Below the pieces are notes generated by a model. It ran no database searches and was not told the origin of the DNA. It saw nothing but the letters and a program-made list of their open reading frames with translations. A stretch of 64,000 nucleotides of DNA from NCBI GenBank assembly GCA_029262195.1, contig JAJCZX010000021.1, positions 202,448-266,447 of the forward strand, in the 5' to 3' direction. This document shows, one piece after another, positions 58,818-64,000 of the stretch (positions within the stretch are counted from its first letter, which is position 1; the number at the start of each line of letters is the position of its first letter). A program made the translations under genes and the position numbers. This DNA is from Gemmatimonadota bacterium. Its GTDB lineage: Bacteria > Gemmatimonadota > Gemmatimonadetes > Gemmatimonadales > GWC2-71-9.

Positions 58818-60200
58818 CTATGGCGTTAGGTCCATTTGAGGAACAGGTCCACGATCCCAATCTTGCACGCTGGAAATATTTGGCATTCCCCAGTCTTCTC
58901 CCCTCCAACCCTGGAACCCTTCCATGCTGAACAGCCACATACCGGTGGCGGCATCACTAATCGCGATCAAACCATCTCGGTTTCGTACGTCGACTCCGAA
59001 CGCGCCATTCATGACGCTGGTACCCTGCATGTTCGGCGCATTCGACCCACCGTAGCCCCTCATGTGTGGGCCATCGTAGGTGTAGTACCAGCCTACGGTA
59101 ATCGGGTTGGTCGGGTCCATCATATTGAAAACTTGAAGTCCGTCTTCATAAGCGGAAACGAAAACGTACGGCCACCGGACTTCGTGGTTGTGAGCGAGAG
59201 CTCTCCAGTCGGCTGTCCAGGCGCTAATGGGTTGGCGAATATTTCGTACTTCTCCGCTCTGTCCGGGTTGCAGGTCGAATAATCGCAGAGGGGCGTACTG
59301 GTATTCGGCTTCTGTTATTGCATAACGGCCGTCCGGGGTCGGTGTGAAGGTGTGCCCGCCGGTGATTCCTGATGCGCCGGTTATTGAAAAAAGCAACTCC
59401 GCCTGTTCGGGTACGGTGACGTCATACACGTAGTATCCACCGCGCCCGGCGCCGTAAAACTTGTCCTGTCCCGTAGCGACATCATATCCAACATAAAAAT
59501 CGTGATAACCACCCGGACCGGTCGGGCTTTCGGGGGCGGTAACAGCTCCGATGAACGCGTTCTCGGTATCCCCTGAAACGAACCGATCCATATCGTAGAT
59601 ATTTGCCTGCGCCCCCCGCACTGTGGTGAACAGCAGCGACCTACCGGATGAGTGTTTGTACGCGAACATGTTGTGAAACCCGCCCGGAGTTTCCGGAGCG
59701 TAGATTCGTCCCACTTCCCTGACACGGGAAACATCGGGGAGCCTCGTGACATCAAAAACCACCGCGCCGAGGTCTCCATCTGGTCCGCCCTGCCCAAACT
59801 GCATTGACTGCACGAAATAGTATTTGTCGTCGATCTTCAAATATTTTCCGTCCATTCCGCCGAGTCCCTGATGGAGGTCGACATCTTCGATAGTCCAGCG
59901 GAAAATCACCTGCGCGTTTTCAGGGTCGGATGCTTCGATTATTGAGAACCCTGCTCGCTCGCGCGCCTGGGACACGTAGATGTATGGCCGATCAGCTTCT
60001 TGCTCCATCTCAATGTCAGTAACCCGGAAGAACCCGCCCAGCGGGATGTGCGTCAGCATGTCCATGTTTCCGCTGCCGCCTACTTTGACGCCCGGCCGTG
60101 CGCTCATGCTAGGAGCATTTTGCTGCTGAGCGTCGAGGCCCAGCGGTAACGTGGCAAGGGTCATGAAGAATGAGGTGATCAAAAGACGGGTACGTTTCAT
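58818..60200 (-). CDS. Exported LVIVD-repeat protein
   Basis: A 460-aa exported protein from ATG 60200 (GGAGG upstream). Signal peptide: KRTRLLITSFFMTLATLPLG, ending ...LDAQ. It is a LVIVD-type beta-propeller (FRVTDIEMEQEADRPYIYVSQ, KHSSGRSLLFTTVRGAQA, FDLQPGQSGEVRNIRQPI, all in part) without the Ig or anchor domains of its neighbours. It ends QDWDRGPVPQMDLTP. It lies 134 bp after the multicopper oxidase gene. Secreted or periplasmic; no activity can be assigned. Possibly in one unit with the copper oxidase. Confidence 0.85.
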   Translation of the reverse strand: MKRTRLLITSFFMTLATLPLGLDAQQQNAPSMSARPGVKVGGSGNMDMLTHIPLGGFFRVTDIEMEQEADRPYIYVSQARERAGFSIIEASDPENAQVIFRWTIEDVDLHQGLGGMDGKYLKIDDKYYFVQSMQFGQGGPDGDLGAVVFDVTRLPDVSRVREVGRIYAPETPGGFHNMFAYKHSSGRSLLFTTVRGAQANIYDMDRFVSGDTENAFIGAVTAPESPTGPGGYHDFYVGYDVATGQDKFYGAGRGGYYVYDVTVPEQAELLFSITGASGITGGHTFTPTPDGRYAITEAEYQYAPLRLFDLQPGQSGEVRNIRQPISAWTADWRALAHNHEVRWPYVFVSAYEDGLQVFNMMDPTNPITVGWYYTYDGPHMRGYGGSNAPNMQGTSVMNGAFGVDVRNRDGLIAISDAATGMWLFSMEGFQGWRGEDWGMPNISSVQDWDRGPVPQMDLTP

Positions 60201-60334
60201 TGTTGCCTCCAAAATGTTAGGCGGAATTGAGAAGCTAACTCGGTTTCCAACTTTGCCAACTGGTTCTTGATATCTTCGTTCATCAGTCCCCCAACCTGCG
60301 TAAACCCGTGGCCCCATCTGCGCAAATCAGCGGC

Positions 60335-61990
60335 CTAATCTGTGGCCTGGACCTGGATCGATGTCATCATCCCAGCTTCGAGATGTTCGGCGATATGACA
60401 ATGGATCATCCACGTGCCCGGGTTGGTGATATCTACAAGCACATCCACCGTCGCCCCGACTGGAACCAGCACTGTTTCTTTCCAAACAAGGTTGGGATTC
60501 GGTACACCGTTGCGTTCGACCACCAGGAAACGTTGACCATGCAAATGGATCGGGTGGCTCATTGGATGAAACGATTCGGGGTCGTTGTGGAAGCGTATCT
60601 TTAGAACGTCTCCTGTGTTGGCTGTCCAGCCGATGTCCATGTTTTCTCGACCGGTGGCGGGATCGCGAAGGACCCACTCCGTGTTGGCAGTATTGCTGAC
60701 CCAGTTCATCATCGGCATTGAGTTGGTCCACTCTGCAGGTGCGTAGTAGGCTGTGTCTATGCTCATGAACTGGATCATTCCCTGTGGGAGTTCGCCCACT
60801 CTTATCGAGAGCTGTAGTTCGTGATCGGGTTCGCGCGAAAAATGGCGTCGGAACCCATCAATTTCCGAAATCACTTCTGAGTTGGTACGAAGCTGCTCGA
60901 AAGAGTCGTGATAGGTTGCGGCGGGTGTTTCTCCCACCGAGTTGATTGATCCCAATGTGTCTGTTTGACCATAGAACTGGCCGAGGAAATGGTCGATGGT
61001 TTGGAAGCGATTCAAGAGTTGGTACTCGCCGCTCCTGTCAAACAACACCTCCACCACGTAGCGTTCCGCCGGAGCGATAACCACTGATTCACTCCACTGC
61101 TCTCTTTCGAATCTTCCGATGTCGCCTCCCACAACTTTTATGGCGGCAGCGCCGAAACTCAGATTGAACATTCGTGCGTTAGAAACATTGGTAATGTAAA
61201 ACCGCACCACCTCACCGGGTGCGACATCCAGTGAATAGTCCGGTTCGCCATTGACCAGCATCACGTTTCCAAAACGACCCATCAATGAGTAGTTACCGTG
61301 CTCTTTGCCAAACGGAGCAATTTCTCCGTTCTCCAACAAGATGTCATCGAGAATCAGAAACTCTTCCCGATTAACGGGATTGAAATAGTCGAGGTTCGGG
61401 GAGTCGGCGAGCATGTTCCCGTAGAGCCCGAGTTCCTGCTGGATGTCTTCGCGCGAATGGGGATGGTACCAGTAGATGCCAGCGTCAGGGAAACGCACGT
61501 GGTACACAAAGTTCTCACCTGGTGCGATGGCTTCCTGGGTGACACCCGGAACACCATCGTATCGATTGTCGTGTCTGAGGCCATGCCAGTGAATCGAGGT
61601 GGGCATGTCGATATCGTTTTCAAAATCCACAACGATCTCAGAACCCTGCGAGACCCGGATCATCGGTCCGGGGTACTGATTGTTGAACCCGTACATAGCG
61701 AAGGTACGACCGTTGATCGTGCGACTTACGAAGCCAGCACGCAACAGGAGAGTGTCCCCGGTATTCATTCGGATTACCTGGGACGGCATTGCCGTTGGAA
61801 GTGTTGTCGGGTCCAGATTTCTTCCCGGGAGGAAGGGTTCCATCGGGGGGACATAGCCCCTCATCCCCGGCAACATCATCATGCGACCGCCGCTCATCAT
61901 TGGCATTTGCCAGGAAAGAGAAGTGTCTTGAGCAAAGGCAGCTGTTGGGGAGCATATGAAAAACGTGAGGAGTAGGTGGGACCGTTTCAT
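60335..61990 (-). CDS. Multicopper oxidase with Met-rich N-terminal segment
   Basis: A 551-aa exported multicopper oxidase (signal KRSHLLLTFFICSPTAAFA). Three cupredoxin domains. All four copper motifs are present: H134WHG, H176PH178 in YWYHPHS, H475PMSH479PIH482LH484G, and H530CHIAEHLEAGM with T1 Cys531, His536 and axial Met541. Residues 30-50 hold a Met-rich stretch (MPMMSGGRMMMLPGM), which suggests copper(I) handling like CueO. It oxidises phenols or metals, with reduction of dioxygen to water. ATG start overlaps the preceding gene stop by one base (TGATG), so it is coupled to the unknown exported protein. Confidence 0.93.
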   Translation of the reverse strand: MKRSHLLLTFFICSPTAAFAQDTSLSWQMPMMSGGRMMMLPGMRGYVPPMEPFLPGRNLDPTTLPTAMPSQVIRMNTGDTLLLRAGFVSRTINGRTFAMYGFNNQYPGPMIRVSQGSEIVVDFENDIDMPTSIHWHGLRHDNRYDGVPGVTQEAIAPGENFVYHVRFPDAGIYWYHPHSREDIQQELGLYGNMLADSPNLDYFNPVNREEFLILDDILLENGEIAPFGKEHGNYSLMGRFGNVMLVNGEPDYSLDVAPGEVVRFYITNVSNARMFNLSFGAAAIKVVGGDIGRFEREQWSESVVIAPAERYVVEVLFDRSGEYQLLNRFQTIDHFLGQFYGQTDTLGSINSVGETPAATYHDSFEQLRTNSEVISEIDGFRRHFSREPDHELQLSIRVGELPQGMIQFMSIDTAYYAPAEWTNSMPMMNWVSNTANTEWVLRDPATGRENMDIGWTANTGDVLKIRFHNDPESFHPMSHPIHLHGQRFLVVERNGVPNPNLVWKETVLVPVGATVDVLVDITNPGTWMIHCHIAEHLEAGMMTSIQVQATD

Positions 61991-62529
61991 CAATCGGGCA
62001 CATCAGTGAATAGTTCATGGCTCTGAAAGGACTCCACCAATCCGCTGGGCGACATCCCGCGAAGTAACACGGGACCACCTCTGGTTGCGGCCTCTAGCGG
62101 GTTTCGTTCGGCTGTAACGAGGATCATGAACTTGTTCCAGGAGTTTAGTCTGGCCGAAAGCTCATTCGATTGGTCGATAACTCCCAACTTTTCGATCCGG
62201 TCCAGGCGAGGTGAGGCGATCCATGCGACGTATCCAATATCAGGGCCGAATCTGTTTGCGGGTAGAAGTCCTTCAAACTGAAGTACCATGTCGTAAACCA
62301 GGTACCCGTCCGCTGTGACACTCAGTCCGAAAGGAGACCAGGCCAGATCGATGTTTCCGCGCCCCCTGGCGCCCGGGGCTCTGCTGGTTGGGCGCATGTC
62401 AAAAGAATAGAGGTTTCTGCTGTCCCGGGATGCGGTTGCCGTTGCCGGGATGTCCAAATTTTTGGGGATGAAAAAGCCAAACCCCGCGACGATGGCAAGA
62501 GTGGCAAATAGACGGTTGTTTTTTCGCAT
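61990..62529 (-). CDS. Exported protein of unknown function, coupled to multicopper oxidase
   Basis: A 179-aa protein with a signal peptide (RKNNRLFATLAIVAGFGFFIP). ATG 62529 is chosen; GTG and TTG lie just upstream in the same frame. The mature part is compact and mixed alpha/beta: DLAWSPFGLSVTADGYLVYDMVL (in part), FGPDIGYVAWIASPRLD, and a C-terminal RGGPVLLRGMSPSGLV. No Met- or His-rich copper site was seen. It lies directly before the oxidase and shares one base with it (TGATG). This close coupling suggests a chaperone, electron donor or inhibitor for the oxidase. No family recognised. Confidence 0.65.
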   Translation of the reverse strand: MRKNNRLFATLAIVAGFGFFIPKNLDIPATATASRDSRNLYSFDMRPTSRAPGARGRGNIDLAWSPFGLSVTADGYLVYDMVLQFEGLLPANRFGPDIGYVAWIASPRLDRIEKLGVIDQSNELSARLNSWNKFMILVTAERNPLEAATRGGPVLLRGMSPSGLVESFQSHELFTDVPD

Positions 62530-62668
62530 CACCAAAGGTCCACGGCGCTTTGGTCGCGGTCAAGCGGCATGTTTGACGTTTTCAGTCGATTGTGGAAAAG
62601 CTCAGTGGGTGTGGCGAACACCAGAAATCGCCCGTATCTTTGCGGTTACCCATCTTTTCCTGGAGACG

Positions 62669-62706
62669 GGTGACCAGGATCACCTCAAAGGAAAGTCACA
62701 TATAAT
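62669..62706 (+). promoter_or_regulatory. Promoter and operator-like palindrome of the Ig-like lipoprotein gene
   Basis: TATAAT (62701-62706) is a perfect -10 box. No good -35 is seen at the right distance. In its place is the inverted repeat GGTGA-CCAGGA-TCACC (62669-62684), which could be an activator site. The region is divergent with the oxidase partner gene, and a further inverted repeat GGTGT/ACACC lies at 62608-62622. Confidence 0.45.
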
Positions 62707-62764
62707 ATTCCTAAGAGTATTCCTTTTTGGGCCAATTTTGCGGGAAAATGATGGAGAGTACTGC

Positions 62765-64000
62765 ATGACGTTACAGGTTTTGAGAAAACTGGTTAGGGCG
62801 GTGCTCGTTCCGTCGCTAGCATTTCTATTCGTCACATGTTCAGATGACCCGGCAGGTCCGGGAGGACTTGAGACAGGCGCCCTTTCTTTCAATCCAGTAT
62901 TCAGTAGCAGTGCCGCTTCTTTAATTGACCTTGCCCAGGTGCACGTAACGCTGGTTCGCCAGGACGACGGCACCATCGCTACCCAGGACACTTTCGACAT
63001 CGTCGCCGGTCAGGATACTCTCGACCTTAGGGTGACTGTACCGGTTCTCACCGCTGCTGACACCTTTCTGCTTACGTTGACACTAATCGATACTGCCGGG
63101 GACACTGCCTTCGTTGGCGGTCCGTCGGCGGTAGTAGCGACTACAGGAGATTCCGGGACGAATTCCCCCCCGGTAGTGGATATTCCGATCAGCTACGTTG
63201 GTGTGGGTTCTGATGCTGTCGCAGTCATGATCACCAGTGTAAAGCCTATCGTGTTTTTTGGTGACTCGACGCCGCTGGAGGCGGTGGCGCTGGACAGTCT
63301 TGGTGAACCGATTACAGGCACGCCAATTCGCTGGATGTCGCTGGATTCTGCTCGGGCCGTTTTCAGTTCTAATTCATCGGGTGTGGTGGTAGGCGGTAAC
63401 CAGCGGGGTGATGCAAGGGTTGTTGCCGAGTTGTTGACCGGTCCAAAGGATACCGGGTTGGTGGCGGTACAACCGTTCCCGAGCGTTGTTGCAATTGTGT
63501 CGGGAGATGACCAGCTGGGCGTTGTGGGTGATTCTCTCCCGCAGCCTGTGACGGCAGAGGTACGTGCTCCAGATGGTCTTGTAGTAAGAAACGCGGTGGT
63601 GGTCTTCTCTACCTCAGATGATGGACTGGCCACACCTGATACAGTCAGAACGGATTCACTGGGTCTTGCAGGAACTTACTGGGTACTTGGTACAGCGTCC
63701 GGCGCACAGCAACTGGATGTCACTGTTCTTGGAGTTACGGGTGTAACCACGGCAGCGGTTGCAACGGCAGGTTCTGACGTAGCGATGTCGATACAGATCG
63801 CTGCCGGTGATGGACAGAGTGCAGAGGTCAATACGCCTGTCTCTGCCAACCCGACAGTTCTTGTAACGGATGCGTTCGGCAACCCGGTTCCTGGCGCAGT
63901 CGTCGATTTTGCGGTTGCCAGCGGTGGCGGGAGCATCACAGGGACTTCTCCCAGCTCTGACGCCGTGGGTAATGCCACAGTGGGTAGTTGGACGATGGGT
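62765..64000 (+). CDS. Large Ig-like-repeat lipoprotein, N-terminal part (runs off window)
   Basis: ATG 62765 with GGAGAG upstream begins a frame that stays open to the window end (412 codons). Signal/lipobox: LVPSLAFLFVTC, then SDDPAGPG. The mature part is a chain of Big/invasin-like beta domains, e.g. IAVQPFPSVVAIVSGDDQ and VRAPDGLVVRNAVVVFST-type, then VLVTDAFGNPVPGAVVDF. The repeats, one about every 90-100 residues, suggest a long surface adhesin; the C-terminus is unseen. Alone on the plus strand, divergent from the multicopper-oxidase unit. Confidence 0.85.
   Translation, partial: MTLQVLRKLVRAVLVPSLAFLFVTCSDDPAGPGGLETGALSFNPVFSSSAASLIDLAQVHVTLVRQDDGTIATQDTFDIVAGQDTLDLRVTVPVLTAADTFLLTLTLIDTAGDTAFVGGPSAVVATTGDSGTNSPPVVDIPISYVGVGSDAVAVMITSVKPIVFFGDSTPLEAVALDSLGEPITGTPIRWMSLDSARAVFSSNSSGVVVGGNQRGDARVVAELLTGPKDTGLVAVQPFPSVVAIVSGDDQLGVVGDSLPQPVTAEVRAPDGLVVRNAVVVFSTSDDGLATPDTVRTDSLGLAGTYWVLGTASGAQQLDVTVLGVTGVTTAAVATAGSDVAMSIQIAAGDGQSAEVNTPVSANPTVLVTDAFGNPVPGAVVDFAVASGGGSITGTSPSSDAVGNATVGSWTMG

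Noticed and set aside
1..64000. CRISPR arrays, tRNA, rRNA, insertion sequences, prophage and defence systems
   Set aside because: No regularly spaced repeats, no tRNA-like cloverleaf, no transposase, integrase or known defence gene was seen in any gap, apart from the VapBC pair.

Overview
The window looks like chromosomal DNA of an uncultured bacterium, most likely a Gemmatimonadota-type lineage. This is an inference from gene content: two PadR plus 'ADOP' permease pairs, a DUF5916 outer-membrane protein, a BTAD-domain regulator, four LVIVD/'choice-of-anchor B' beta-propeller proteins and many secreted peptidases. No rRNA, tRNA, CRISPR array, insertion sequence or prophage was seen. Genes are densely packed. 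Stop/start overlaps (ATGA, TTGA, TAATG) are frequent, and at least seven genes appear to use TTG starts.

Layout. 1-7697 (minus strand): a TldD/TldE metallopeptidase pair followed by a DUF4159 - MoxR - DUF58 - BatA-like - DUF4175-like module whose last gene runs off the left edge. 7910-13964 (plus): DUF5916 protein, a 54-aa TTG-started membrane peptide, an alpha/beta hydrolase without the usual catalytic His, signal peptidase I, and a secreted aminopeptidase P-like enzyme. 14010-20281 (minus): PqqB-like exported MBL protein, a TetR-SRPBCC-SDR operon with a shared operator motif, a DPP IV-type S9 peptidase, and an NGG-repeat DUF4097 protein. 20356-26134: BTAD regulator, a two-gene membrane unit, DUF1801, thioesterase, methyltransferase and a lipoprotein. 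26367-36568: an EF-G paralogue with altered GTPase motifs, then an arginine cluster (argR, argG, argH, rocD) behind a tandem ARG-box-like operator, an FAD-linked oxidase and a squalene/phytoene synthase. 36610-43936: a small membrane protein, a VapBC toxin-antitoxin with an apparently leaderless antitoxin message, an FG-GAP/LVIVD protein, a methyltransferase and the first PadR-ADOP pair. 44039-53303: fatty-acid desaturase, Cys/Met PLP enzyme, NhaC antiporter, sulfurtransferase, TauE-like exporter and the second PadR-ADOP pair, with two gene relics in between. 53314-62529 (minus): two tandem LVIVD lipoproteins, L-serine ammonia-lyase, a further LVIVD protein, and a Met-rich multicopper oxidase coupled to an unknown exported protein. 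62765-64000: the start of a large Ig-like-repeat lipoprotein.

The genes suggest a peptide- and amino-acid-using heterotroph with much of its investment in the cell envelope: several exported peptidases, signal peptidase, serine deamination, ornithine/arginine interconversion, copper oxidase and surface lipoproteins. The least explained items are the dispersed GGTAGGTGGG-type palindromic intergenic repeats (three loci), the multicopper oxidase partner protein, the two-gene membrane unit at 22382-23751, the EF-G paralogue, and the leaderless VapBC promoter. I did not find a clearly new defence or mobile system.
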